A stretch of DNA of 23,731 nt from a virus: the IMG/VR virus record IMGVR_UViG_3300020442_004062, positions 1 to 23,731 of that record. One strand, 5' to 3'. Made by a program: the position numbers and the translations under genes. Below, one piece after another: positions 14,801 through 21,708 of the stretch; positions within the stretch are counted from its first letter, which is position 1; each line of letters begins with the position of its first letter. Below the pieces are notes generated by a model. It was not told where the DNA came from. It did no database searches and worked only from the letters and a program-made list of their open reading frames with translations.

Positions 14801-16646
14801 CACGCTGGAACTAGTGAACGCAGGGCTTGCGTCAGCCTCTCTATTAGAGGAAAGAAGAAAACAATCATTTGATAGAATATTCCAAGAGAGAGCTCAACAA
14901 GGCAAGGGAACTTTTGGTGGAGCTAATCGCGCTGAATTGAGAATGCAAAAAGAAGAGTCAGAAGCAGCAATGGCCGCAGAGCTAGAAGCCAAGCTCAAAC
15001 TCTTAAATGATGCTAGAAAACATGAATTACTAACAGCCGATGAGCTAAGACAAAAATCAGCCGAGCTAGCTGACCAAATGGCCGCAACAGGAAATCTTGG
15101 TTTCAAAGGGTTTATTGGAGCTTTACAAGCAGAGCTTACGTACAGTCAAGCCGACTACCAAAAAGACATTCTTTCAATGGGCCGTGAATTCACACGAGAC
15201 TTCAAGAGCGGAATGGCTGGCGCATTTGGCGAGGCAATCAGAGGAACCAAGAAGCTCAAAGACGCCTTTAGCGATATGATGGCTAACATGGCCGACAAGC
15301 TGCTTGATAGGTCTTTGGATATGGCCACCAACTCATTCTTTAGTTTCATGGGGTTCAACAAGGGCGGTTACGTTAAAGGCTACAGTAGTGGCGGTATAGT
15401 GAAAGGCGGCTCTGGCATCAAAGACGACGTACCAGCTTACCTGAGTCGCGGCGAATACGTGATTCGCAAGAAAACTGTAAACGAATACGGTAAAGACTTT
15501 TTCGACTCTTTGAACTCTGCTAAAGTTGTAGCAGCGAATAAGGGAGGAATGATTGATAACACTAGACTAACCAAAGAAACCGCAGACAGAATCTTTGGCG
15601 GTAGTGCCAGAAACATGGCCGCGATTCAAGCCGAAAGACAAAAGCGTCAGTCAGCGCTACAAAGAGCGGGCATCGAAGCATTTGGCTACAAAGAATCTAC
15701 TGGAGACACCAAAAAAGACTGGCTCGGCAGAGACACTGGGCAAAAAGTTTTAGCAAACAGAGTAGGCTTTAGATTAGACTTTGGCAAGCCACTGAACGAA
15801 AAAAGAATTCAGGATATTCAAAGCGCTGTAAATGCTTACCCAGAAATCGGACCTTTCATTGACCCAGATATCTTTAAGCGTTCGACGGTTGAGATTGGCG
15901 GCGGCGCGACAAAGCTCAAGCTCAAAAACAGCTTCATCTATAACGAAACCAAGCGGCCCGATCAGGGCAGATTCGTCGCAGACCCAAGACTCAGCACTTT
16001 GGCTTTGAACGACGAGAACAACCCGCAAAACAAATACAAATTTGAAAAAGCTGACACGTTCTTTAACTATCAAAAAGACCGTTTAGATTACTACGCCGAA
16101 AAACAAAAAGAGCTAGAAGAATTCCAAGAGCAAAAAGCCAACAGAAGAAGAAGCTTCTTGTTTGGCGCAGGAGCACTATTGTTTGCTGGAGCACTCAAGG
16201 GCTTCAACAAGGGTGGCCCCAACAAAGAAGACGATATCCCAGCGCTGCTTACTGGTGGTGAGTACGTGGTCAGAAAGGGCATCGTAGATAAATACGGACT
16301 CAACTTCTTTGAGAATCTCAATAGAGGTAAAATCTCAGCGTTTAACAAGGGTGGTTACGTAGCCCCTGTGACTGGCGCAAGACCCACCACAGAATTTCAG
16401 GGAGGCTCACCAAGCACTTCGGTTGAAGGAATCAACACTACAAATAATATCAACATTTCTGTAAACGTAGATTCCACAGGAAACGTGACCACTCAAACTG
16501 ATCAAGGAGGCTCCAGAAACACAGACGCAGCGTCACAAGAAGAAACCAAGCAAATGGCAGACAGAATCAAGGGTGCTGTAATCGGAGTAATCGCAGAACA
16601 AAAGAGACCAGGCGGAATGCTCTACGGGACATCAGGAAGCGTTTAA
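5862..16646 (+). CDS. Giant tape measure protein with embedded nuclease-like modules
   Basis: This 3594-residue protein would set tail length and line the tube, to be ejected at infection. Residues about 70-400 match the TP901-type tape measure core (for example LEKTLADINVILNETN, then the VSSADLAEAIRRVGSSA region). A hydrophobic stretch follows at about 422-456. Residues 558-1198 hold six G-F-V-P-N-type motifs enclosing an SNase-like domain and a possible second nuclease. Long coiled coils run from about 1225 on, broken by Gly/Ala-rich hydrophobic segments (about 1432-1490 and 1515-1540) and a Pro/Ala linker (about 2504-2531). The C-terminus has two copies of an FNKGG...DD[VI]PA.L..GEYV.RK motif (from 3165 and 3448), common at tape measure C-termini. 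AGG at 5850 precedes the ATG by 9 nt. Arginine codons are CGT-rich at both ends and AGA-rich in the middle. Confidence 0.93.
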   Translation: MAERPIAEGTIRFSPDMRSLANVEKSVKKAIGRIENISARGGLLSKNYVQPLGQITGAADEFTKSLEASNARVIAFGASAGIIYNVQRAITASVSAAVELEKTLADINVILNETNSGLQRFSNELFNIAKGTGQAFNAVSEAALEFARQGLAVEETLKRTRDAMILVRLSGLDVKSSVESITATLNSFNKTVINSTELVNKLANVDAAFAVSSADLAEAIRRVGSSAQDSNVNIDQLIALVTTAQQVTARGGSVIGNSLKTIFTRLQRPQVIADLEAFGIVVRDQQQNMLSTMQVLQNFANTYDQLSPSAKAVTAELVGGVFQINVLKAALGDLGKQYSIYDRALNVSLSSTNEAIARNELLNKTLSTLINETLVNVQKVGAAFASMTITPTLTNVLESVNSAVEKLEEKAADGDLGVTFGKGILQGLSNVLSGPALIAIAGVLGKLTFSFFKFSSEAVKTFAGLNSTANQQKDVQTLIQNLLIKNPSLIQAATSSAEGLKMVEQEILRIVQNRNVALNESSILAAKMSANLSAADFKSVRSINASNSSSSSDTSSEGFVPTFSNGFVPNYNRKNEQAEVIGALQGGYMPGKIDTMQIQGIGRVTYNQAEEVKQFPGMDQPAIIPPRESEAGKNYERRFKAAHGFNPYHQGMIPNFNKEEGIRVVDGDTIEAMATQAKSYRLSKVDAAETSDQVHGAAATRLLQNSTLSKKERFERAIAKGEKAAYGRGLFVDEPFQRLLVRRGLGVPDLRYASKDYLSKDIEFARERGHGIWGDKSNPKAEQYDRQVGLVAKEKNLDYLTKGGSISTMDRKRARRMGLETRLSQRAHHRNMAQGFVPNLITDAIYEKNLENKIKQGKISREELEIIRNEKIVPSFAYEGLRDEDLGNAFVNVNPNNKAKTIDTHLTEKEITKRVGGKTLIRGPEGETLIFGGDLEGRAGSITVGGLNARKIKKSNAKFAPLLNQMPNLFDGLAYQIQGAIGAKFDPGSTSGAVAGVKFEEEFAEKYGLPDAGAKKGSDFVIAEELARELGTSKHLQLKLSVFERSKRDIKKVVDVASAFSNYLVHMLTNNIKTQGLSKLVGPERYRQAMAVMNQNPAMKSDWTKYFGQKGIMADGFVPNFAQDALKAAIGREMAAGYSRSQVKVGYDSRLAASGGIGVYNASEGSLGRAINMHRASGKSMKDLQTQGASHGFVPNYATDFGDFVGGGMGLALIAPAVMNMVSSMREIRDERDKEAKSIANLEDKFAKAGQAAENHAANLQTLETAESEASNNVSTLAQRKERAQRDLADLKPESFEGLGPSGSGGRFSVNEVKDFGAGLGLESRKGKAGFKDLSKPGRENELSYTEVEDLLKKEHAAEQRKQFNEEQERRQQIIDELDSQLESERESATEAKEKKEALSKETSSRKKASDEAKEELESAKKNRTGRFSNEAISKVGLGLSFAAPMVAGQLSQFAGSNTGVFGRASINALGQGIGTAGIMGTAGAEFGTKITKDLQEGTGFVGETLGLSADKGAGRALGAVARVAGPAAMAIGIGKAIDDMGKAMAKAEIQEKADKIGGELELLSTQFNRVQQSGQAFMTSFDKLQQAYDSPLDTNPADVQRVQADLAKALSDAPAEFREKIRAAAGDADKIREAFSEISTELQRQQASLKAAQDLFTMQADMAAGGGFFSQILGREDTTIFENDAEGKKALSAAKATVAGGLDRPGIIKALEQGRELDVAGKDMSEFLGEDFKEAFDGLKDAGDQEKIRQIIRKFFKEIKDGAADAAKVAKDLERRQAIEKAYQKELKNLNTQLDTFVSSLGKVAARVENNLKSVSKLADNIKDFQLDMQKARFEGARTLQQPFLTKQEQVRSNAESRQFEIRADSIKQMRDAVRDGSFNVLNAVSGQFNEAAGKVQQAATDLSKPQSRENVVAFQRTNRALNGLAPIIESAFKTFSQNSGKLDALIGIEKQIESELVNAGYTNQQANAIAENVKQEILSQKDATVNKLSEIAQQQVMQLKLQEEQAYWAQEEAKLQARLNSFGGASDFGRGGATNLSGNFDRFQTALSSAIGAQISKGIIELGRANSQILDLLLNNMNMDFLRDNVEGLTPLLGPAIQGRAADIQSQISFASRLANIQGVDIDTSGIDATQIATEQIASQLKLKDLPDDVAKIRENTALLNTLIASQANDIAAANRGAFEDALNATGLHNVDHNTNQGILATQTAGVNSVRVGNAIGTTNRDGFNALLDLQKNTLPSAIGQNINSSLKPFSDRLENLQTIIKQITALTAGRDLEVKLLEAKTEFNATRSGDQIKQIEDATDFVELSNMDQDFGGRARMKADDKFVQAIADAGGGDMRTGLVDVLRRRVRGAGGSKGAREANEELFQSFRNAAKAKGLEDVFDLRVEGATRFLQTGFKNQLVNVPDMVGRTRDGKILGEGEQGFNELRSQRGFGSAEGPLLFAEFLTGRKDKILAPARAAEAKLATAQGEINEFITRTEQETGAKLKLSPEGKLVRVAEKVEPPKPPAPIPVPPPVGKPQTAAAAAAPKKPIQFIEAKPDVSGEGIVGGGVTPFSSSRNVMVEISQFREKSIEALKEESEKRRLGVEKDREALTQLDNNLVLTEEGKAKQKEQIRKRLEFNILVKQGLDTLVKNKEAEQKRRDLIEKMVAETRAQVATMEAIAGNTPKLTELMELFRDVQMKMLDKKAFSAAEEILKLGVTGGDPEQIRNQIQSQFETGVNALTRVEGGNTELAKQRAQRIAQMGLDRRQAGLDQFALGIGLSEGSSLQDILSSTGSDTEVGKLLQAGDIVGAAVAANKSGEANIDIEELKKKMNEVGFSTVEAARIIQNSQIDKELRSLGNFVEKAKAGLIDSEAINAKVESTFARFVKNGKNEEAVFQKIAKLREAQVQKRQEEFAREIKVLKEARDFELNQKIPQDLTEALTKAQEGLSSFGEINQVIGGAIQTFIEKGGDLDKIGKTLEQLQLEKSSKAADEFARTLELVNAGLASASLLEERRKQSFDRIFQERAQQGKGTFGGANRAELRMQKEESEAAMAAELEAKLKLLNDARKHELLTADELRQKSAELADQMAATGNLGFKGFIGALQAELTYSQADYQKDILSMGREFTRDFKSGMAGAFGEAIRGTKKLKDAFSDMMANMADKLLDRSLDMATNSFFSFMGFNKGGYVKGYSSGGIVKGGSGIKDDVPAYLSRGEYVIRKKTVNEYGKDFFDSLNSAKVVAANKGGMIDNTRLTKETADRIFGGSARNMAAIQAERQKRQSALQRAGIEAFGYKESTGDTKKDWLGRDTGQKVLANRVGFRLDFGKPLNEKRIQDIQSAVNAYPEIGPFIDPDIFKRSTVEIGGGATKLKLKNSFIYNETKRPDQGRFVADPRLSTLALNDENNPQNKYKFEKADTFFNYQKDRLDYYAEKQKELEEFQEQKANRRRSFLFGAGALLFAGALKGFNKGGPNKEDDIPALLTGGEYVVRKGIVDKYGLNFFENLNRGKISAFNKGGYVAPVTGARPTTEFQGGSPSTSVEGINTTNNINISVNVDSTGNVTTQTDQGGSRNTDAASQEETKQMADRIKGAVIGVIAEQKRPGGMLYGTSGSV
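7842..8187 (+). other. SNase-like (thermonuclease) domain within the tape measure
   Basis: TMP residues 661-776 follow the staphylococcal nuclease pattern from end to end. IRVVDGDTIEAM carries D668 (equivalent to Asp21). YRLSKVDAAET carries R681 (Arg35), D686 (Asp40) and E689 (Glu43). AYGRGLF carries R728 (Arg87). The family's later L-V-x-x-G-L-x and A-R-x(4)-G-I-W signatures are also present (LLVRRGLGV and the final GIWGD). The usual D-x-P-E proline is replaced by alanine. The calcium-binding and catalytic residues are all kept, so activity is plausible. Family members cut DNA and RNA in a calcium-dependent way. It is bounded by motif copies at 651 and 835. Confidence 0.85.
8847..8990 (+). 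other. Possible PD-(D/E)XK-type nuclease core within the tape measure
   Basis: TMP residues 996-1043, in the module between motif copies 835 and 1116, contain FEEEF (E1000-E1002), then GSDF (D1019), then HLQLK (Q1037-x-K1039). The order E ... D ... Q-x-K with about 18 residues between D and Q resembles the PD-(D/E)XK fold in its Q-x-K variant, as found in Mrr-type endonucleases. The basic stretch after it (ERSKRDIKKV) would suit DNA contact. This is pattern reading on a very degenerate fold, so it is a suggestion only. Confidence 0.4.
15354..15516 (+). repeat. Tape measure C-terminal motif, copy 1
   Basis: TMP residues 3165 to about 3218 run FNKGG, a Gly/Ser-rich stretch, KDDVPAYLSRGEYVIRKK and EYGKDFFDSLN. 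The same order of elements returns at 16203 (copy 2). This motif is frequent near the C-terminus of tape measure proteins, the end that meets the tail tip. Codons here are CGC/CGT/GGC-rich compared with the AGA-rich middle of the gene. Confidence 0.75.
16203..16347 (+). repeat. Tape measure C-terminal motif, copy 2
   Basis: TMP residues 3448 to about 3495 run FNKGG, KEDDIPALLTGGEYVVRK, DKYGLNFFENLN and then FNKGGY again. It parallels copy 1 at 15354 with the same spacing of DD[VI]PA, GEYV and FF elements. A hydrophobic segment (FLFGAGALLFAGAL) lies just before it. Confidence 0.75.
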
Positions 16647-17392
16647 GAATAATAAGACATAGTGTTCGCAACAATATCTTGCTGGCTTAACACACTATTT
16701 TCTGGGTAAGGAAAAGAAGCCACAGCTTGTTCACCATTTTCAGGCGCTGCAATTGTAACTTTGGGCGCAAAATCATAACCACATCCAAAATCAGTAACTT
16801 CAATTTTTACTACTTTACCATCGGCTATTAAAGCTTTCGCCTTTGCGGCAAAACCAAAATGAGAACCATTTGGAGCATCGATAGTAACTTCTGGAGGAGA
16901 GGTATAGCCGCTACCAGTTTCCAGTATAGTAATTCCAAATATGTTAGAGAAAGGGTTGTATCTCAAGATATCGACATCACTTTCTATCTCTGAAAACTTA
17001 AGGTTATCTGGTAGGTCTCTAAGGAAACTTTTTAATTTGATTACATGGTTTTTGAGTTCAATATCATCATTTTCTATAGACACCATAAACGGTATGTCTA
17101 AAGATTTCAGGTAATTGTCTCTTTGTTTTTTTATTTCGGCGTAAGCTTTCTCTATAAAAGCATTTCTCATGTTCATACTAAGCTCGCCGTTTTCATTAAG
17201 CTCGTAGTGGGCCTTGTAGACGCTAGGAGAAACCGTGTCGTTTTTTAGGTAAAAGTATTTTTTAAAATTAGATTTATCTTCACCATAAACGTCGCTATAA
17301 GAACTCAGGGCGCTCTCTTCGGCGGTATCCAAGGGGAAACTCATAATCCTCTTGTTTCCATCATTTAAAAAAACTAGTAAATTATTGTTCAT
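16643..17392 (-). CDS. Tail-tip accessory protein, assembly-chaperone-like plus GSGYT repeats
   Basis: This 249-aa protein is the last gene of the left-pointing operon. I choose ATG at 17392 because it forms the classic ATGA overlap with the stop of J; a TTG two codons upstream (17398) is possible but less likely. Residues 80-130 (KKQRDNYLKSLDIP ... FLRDLPD) resemble the helical R-x(2)-L-x(2)-D ... L-R-x-[LI]-P pattern of tail-fibre assembly proteins. Residues 154-187 and 197-226 are two beta repeats, with GSGYTSPPEVTIDAP and GCGYDFAPKVTIAAP as matching cores. Such G-x-GY-x(2)-x-P-x-VTI repeats occur in phage tail and fibre proteins. Whether it stays in the virion or only helps fold J or a fibre is unknown. 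Its stop overlaps the tape measure stop on the other strand. Confidence 0.6.
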   Translation of the reverse strand: MNNNLLVFLNDGNKRIMSFPLDTAEESALSSYSDVYGEDKSNFKKYFYLKNDTVSPSVYKAHYELNENGELSMNMRNAFIEKAYAEIKKQRDNYLKSLDIPFMVSIENDDIELKNHVIKLKSFLRDLPDNLKFSEIESDVDILRYNPFSNIFGITILETGSGYTSPPEVTIDAPNGSHFGFAAKAKALIADGKVVKIEVTDFGCGYDFAPKVTIAAPENGEQAVASFPYPENSVLSQQDIVANTMSYYS

Positions 17393-20300
17393 GTGCAAGA
17401 AGGCGTGGTTGTGTTGTTTCTTGTGTTGGTTTCTTCGGTTGTGCCCATTACAAAAAATATGGCTCTAGAGAGGTAAGATTTATCAATCATATGTCCCATG
17501 TGAATTACAAAATGATCCGATTTCTTAGGTAAGCCTCCAAAACCTTGAACGAACCCTGCTGGGTGAAAGTTAAAATAGCCATCACTTGAGCCTATTTGTA
17601 CTTTGCCTACGTTAGCTTGATCTTCTTCTGCTTTGGCTAAAGCATCTGTAGCGCCTGCTTTCATATCTTCGGCCCATTGTGGGCTTACGTCGCTAGGAGA
17701 GAAAAATGTTTCCAAATTTTCTAGTAAAGTGTCGCTGTAATATTTTTCATTATTTACATTCATACCCATAACCCAATAAGGGTTGCTCCTTTGTTTCTCT
17801 AAATGCACTTTAAATCTTTTGAAACCTTTTGTGCCCTGCATAGCCGTTGACCAAGTGTCGTCGTTGTTTGTTTTAGCAATAGTTGTCGTACCGTTCGCTG
17901 CTCCTTTTAAATCAATTTGCGCGGTTGGCAGATTTGTATCATACTCTTCACCAATGCCGTTGCCTTGTGGTGTGTAATAATTACAAGCCATTGTAAATGC
18001 GCCTCCATTTGTATAACCTGCGTTTCTGGTAAAGTGACTCCCCACTCTAGGCTGACCTTGGCCATCAAAACCAATAATCGGAGCTTTTCTTGTACAATAG
18101 AATTGCAAGTAGCCTTTGTAGTCAGTTCCTCCGCCAGCCTCGCTTGCGTCATTAGTGATGTCTTCGACGCATTTAATGCCTCTACCATACCAGTTTCCGT
18201 CAACATCAATTTGAATCCAAGCTTTCCAGCCCTCACCAAGAAGATCAAGAGTATCTTGCGTGACTTTATCTATTTTGACGGCCTGAGAAAATCTATTTGT
18301 GAGTCTCTTGGTTAAATCAAATGTGGTCTCACCATTTGCAACAGCTAAAGATTCAACGTCAAGATCAAATTGGTCAACGTAAGCTACCATGAAATACGCT
18401 GAAATATTCTCGTTCGTTACGCTTTGAGTAGACCAAGTTGGATTAATTTCGAATACGTCTACATCAGCACTAATTCTTTTTGCTTCAATATCTGTTCTAC
18501 TTCCCTCTGTATAATCAGAATAACTGAATGAGCTTTCAGCGGTAAGAATAATAACCTCTTTTACGTCTGGTGGTCTATTTAAATTAAAAATCTTAATATG
18601 ATTATCTAAATCAATAAATCCATCACTGCTCGCAAAAGAGGGTACGCTTGGCTGTGGGTTTTCTATTTTTAAAACATCATGATCTGGAGCAGAGGTTTCT
18701 CCAGCTTCGTTCACGGCAAAAACCTTGAAGGACAAAGCTCTTTTTATGAGGTCGTAGTTATTAGAATGGTCAGCGAAGTTATTGGCCAGTGTATAATTGA
18801 AAGTTGTGATAGAGCCCTCGGAATCATCAGGCTTGTAGTTATTGACTGTTCTTATAACATTGCTTGGTCCATGATCGTCGTAGACTTCTACCTTGTATTG
18901 AAAGTCTAATGCTATGTTTGCTCCTTTGAACTGAGGCACTGAGGTTTTCCACTTTAGCCTAGCTGTTGAGTCAGTAAAGAAATCTACTTGACCATCAGTT
19001 GTCGGATCGCTTTCATTTGGATTTGCTCCACCAGCCGCATCATCAATGAGAGATAAGTGGGTTATTGCGATATCTCTAATCGGTGCAATATTATTTACGT
19101 TTATAGAAACTACCGTGGCAGAAGTACCATTTGACTGCCCAAGAACATTGTAAGCATAAGCTGATACATAATACTCGCCATTACTAGCTGGTATAAAATC
19201 AGAAGTTAATTCGTTGAGAGAGTAAATTTTAGCGGAAGAATCAAAATCTGTTTCGCTACTTGCCGAGCCTTTTTTGATATAAACTTGATAGTAAGAAACA
19301 GAAGATGCGTGGTCAGCGCTTTCTCCCAAACCTATTTCTACAATTTTGGTATTCGGCGCTCCTTCAGCAGTAAGCTGTCGTTGGGTCAGGGTGATCAAAC
19401 TTGGAGCAGCAGGAACTTGAAAGGTGACATTATTTACTGGCTTGGTGGCCTTATCTATTTCTCCATACTTAACCCTAGCATATTCAGCCGCTGAAATTTC
19501 GTACTTACCTTTGTCAGACTCGCTGATATTGATTACCCTATATTCTTGTTGCTGCCTTAAAGTTTCGAAAAATGTGTCGGCCTTATCGTTTACTCCTGTG
19601 GTGGCAATACTCCACAATGACTCACCATCAAAACCAGATGTTGTGTAAGCTGTTTCGTCTAGATTCCCACTTACAGTAATTACGCTTACGCCGCTATTTG
19701 TGTCATACGAAACGGTATTTGGGCTAATATCAAACGTCTGTATTTGCTTGTTTCTCATCAAGCTTGTTTCGGTAGAATTACCTAAATCAACCTGAGAGGT
19801 GTCGTAATAAAAAGAAGGAGTAGAGACTGTTAGCTGGTACTCTATCTTTCCGTCTAAATTGTCATTTGATACGAAATTATTACCATCCCAGCTTTTTCCA
19901 CCCTTTAGTTGGGAGTCTAAAGCGATCTTGAAAGTAGAGTCGCTAGTGCGCTCTAGAGCCCTTATTCTGCCTCCCCTGCGGGTCATAGACCTGTTGGAGT
20001 CAGAAACGCTGAAAACGTCTCCTGGGCGCAATATGGCCCCTTCTTGGCCGCATGTGAAAGAGACTGTTTCGGTCTCATTTGACTCTGTGGCAAGAATCCA
20101 TCGCCCAAGTCTTTGGGCTTGAGATTTGCTTGTGCAGCCAAACGCCGAAATCTCTTTTTCCTTGATCCCGTATTTTCTAATTGAATCTACGTCTTCGACA
20201 TATTCAACTGCTGGCTCGAACTTGTTATTTTTGTCATTGTATCTGACGATAGCGACTGTGTGGCGAACTTTAGCGCTGGTGCTAGAATATTTAAACTCAC

Positions 20301-21708
20301 CATTTTCGACGCTTGTATTGTTAAATTGAAATATTGGGTCTTTTAGAGAATCTTGAACCGCGAAAAGATTGCCTCCATTGTAATAAACAATACCTCTGAA
20401 AATACTTGCCATGTCATTGAGGACTTGATAAGCGTCTTCGCGGGATTGAATAATTATATTACAACTAAATCTAGGCTCTAAACCCCCATCAAAATCCTCT
20501 ACTAGCTCATCACAATATTGAGCAATTTCATAAAGAGTCCACTTATCTAAAGTCGAGGTGTCTACGTATTTACCTAAACCATATCGTTTGTTGGTAATTA
20601 AATCATAAAAACACCAAGCGGGATTATCAGTCCAGTGTTTGCCCTTTTCAGTTCGAGTGCCAATAGCGGAGCCATTTAAATCTCCGTATTCACCAACCGC
20701 TTCGGTAGAAAACTCACCGTTCCAAGAGCCATGATATGTTCTCGTTATGGGGTCGTAATTTTTAGGGATTTTAACCTTCATCAACCGCATGTCGTAAGCT
20801 CTCTCTGGTATGGAGGCAAAGTTTTCTGCGTCAAAGGTATTTTTTACTACATAAGATTTCGGGTAAATAAAAGAGTCTTGAATTTCTTCGACAATGTTAT
20901 CTACAAATATTTCATTTCTAGTGTCTGGGGTGGTGGGCTCTTCTTTGTCTTTGAAGATTCTAATCTCCCAGCCGATAAAATCGCCTCGGCCTTCTAAGTT
21001 TCTAGCCTTTTCCAACGGCAAGTCTAACTCAAAGCTTCTAGCGTAAGGTGAAGATAATGAGCCTTCTATTTTGACAATTCCACCAGTTTCGTATTGCGCT
21101 TTCGAGCCTAAAGCGTATTTAGCCCTAAAGTCAACTTTAACAGAAACATCTGAGTCTCTAAGTTTACCATAAGTTTCATTAGGATCGCTTGTTGTGCCTG
21201 GGTCTCTATCTATATTTCCTAGACTGCCTATTTTAAAGTTTATAATTGCTTTATTGCAGTATTTATTTCTTATGGTATAGTATCGATGATATTTGATGAA
21301 CTCAATCGTGCTACCCGTTTTTCTTTCTAGACCTCTAAGTTTTTCGTTGATTTGGACCAACCTTCTTGAGCTTAAACCTTCTTGAGATATTGTTTGCTGA
21401 TTGGTAACTAAATCAACCGCTCCGAAGTTAAACTTCTCAGACTCTTTATCGTAAACTGGGGTTTTGTTCCAATATATAGATGCTAATTCACCCGAAGGCT
21501 GATACAAAGAGTAGGAGTCAATTGTGATGCCTTTTGTAAAACCAATCGAGCCTTCTTGGTTAGAGCCATTATCTTTCCACTCTCTCCAAACTGGGCCATC
21601 AATTTCCCCTTCGCAAAGCAAGTCTACAACATAGCCAGTAGTGTTAGACATGAATCTAACACCTGTCTCGCCGTTAAAAAATACGCCTTGTACTTGATCG
21701 CTAGCCAT
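17389..21708 (-). CDS. J: Tail tip / host-specificity protein J
   Basis: This 1439-aa protein is the central tail-tip protein that contacts the host receptor; lambda J is about 1130 aa. Residues about 1-60 form the hub start (TGYVVDLLCEGEIDGPV). Residues about 355-570 carry the diagnostic J core: NPAWCFYDLITNKRYGLG, then EIAQYCDELV, EPRFSCNIII, NGGNLFAVQDS, ISAFGCTSKSQAQRLGRWIL and LRPGDVFSVSD. From about residue 770 there are strand-rich segments that read like fibronectin type III domains. The last 250 residues are Asn/Gly/Thr-rich with FNFHPAGFVQGFGGLPKKSD, likely the variable receptor-binding end. The start overlaps the I stop by one base (TAATG), and the stop overlaps the next gene as ATGA. 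The family call is firm; the receptor is unknown. Confidence 0.9.
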   Translation of the reverse strand: MASDQVQGVFFNGETGVRFMSNTTGYVVDLLCEGEIDGPVWREWKDNGSNQEGSIGFTKGITIDSYSLYQPSGELASIYWNKTPVYDKESEKFNFGAVDLVTNQQTISQEGLSSRRLVQINEKLRGLERKTGSTIEFIKYHRYYTIRNKYCNKAIINFKIGSLGNIDRDPGTTSDPNETYGKLRDSDVSVKVDFRAKYALGSKAQYETGGIVKIEGSLSSPYARSFELDLPLEKARNLEGRGDFIGWEIRIFKDKEEPTTPDTRNEIFVDNIVEEIQDSFIYPKSYVVKNTFDAENFASIPERAYDMRLMKVKIPKNYDPITRTYHGSWNGEFSTEAVGEYGDLNGSAIGTRTEKGKHWTDNPAWCFYDLITNKRYGLGKYVDTSTLDKWTLYEIAQYCDELVEDFDGGLEPRFSCNIIIQSREDAYQVLNDMASIFRGIVYYNGGNLFAVQDSLKDPIFQFNNTSVENGEFKYSSTSAKVRHTVAIVRYNDKNNKFEPAVEYVEDVDSIRKYGIKEKEISAFGCTSKSQAQRLGRWILATESNETETVSFTCGQEGAILRPGDVFSVSDSNRSMTRRGGRIRALERTSDSTFKIALDSQLKGGKSWDGNNFVSNDNLDGKIEYQLTVSTPSFYYDTSQVDLGNSTETSLMRNKQIQTFDISPNTVSYDTNSGVSVITVSGNLDETAYTTSGFDGESLWSIATTGVNDKADTFFETLRQQQEYRVINISESDKGKYEISAAEYARVKYGEIDKATKPVNNVTFQVPAAPSLITLTQRQLTAEGAPNTKIVEIGLGESADHASSVSYYQVYIKKGSASSETDFDSSAKIYSLNELTSDFIPASNGEYYVSAYAYNVLGQSNGTSATVVSINVNNIAPIRDIAITHLSLIDDAAGGANPNESDPTTDGQVDFFTDSTARLKWKTSVPQFKGANIALDFQYKVEVYDDHGPSNVIRTVNNYKPDDSEGSITTFNYTLANNFADHSNNYDLIKRALSFKVFAVNEAGETSAPDHDVLKIENPQPSVPSFASSDGFIDLDNHIKIFNLNRPPDVKEVIILTAESSFSYSDYTEGSRTDIEAKRISADVDVFEINPTWSTQSVTNENISAYFMVAYVDQFDLDVESLAVANGETTFDLTKRLTNRFSQAVKIDKVTQDTLDLLGEGWKAWIQIDVDGNWYGRGIKCVEDITNDASEAGGGTDYKGYLQFYCTRKAPIIGFDGQGQPRVGSHFTRNAGYTNGGAFTMACNYYTPQGNGIGEEYDTNLPTAQIDLKGAANGTTTIAKTNNDDTWSTAMQGTKGFKRFKVHLEKQRSNPYWVMGMNVNNEKYYSDTLLENLETFFSPSDVSPQWAEDMKAGATDALAKAEEDQANVGKVQIGSSDGYFNFHPAGFVQGFGGLPKKSDHFVIHMGHMIDKSYLSRAIFFVMGTTEETNTRNNTTTPSCT

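Noticed and set aside
16600-16700. Bidirectional terminator at the convergent junction
   Set aside because: Searched by eye for GC stems followed by T or A runs; none found near the overlapping stops.
17393-17398. TTG 17398 as start of the 249-aa gene
   Set aside because: The ATG at 17392 forms an ATGA overlap with the J stop, the normal arrangement in this operon.
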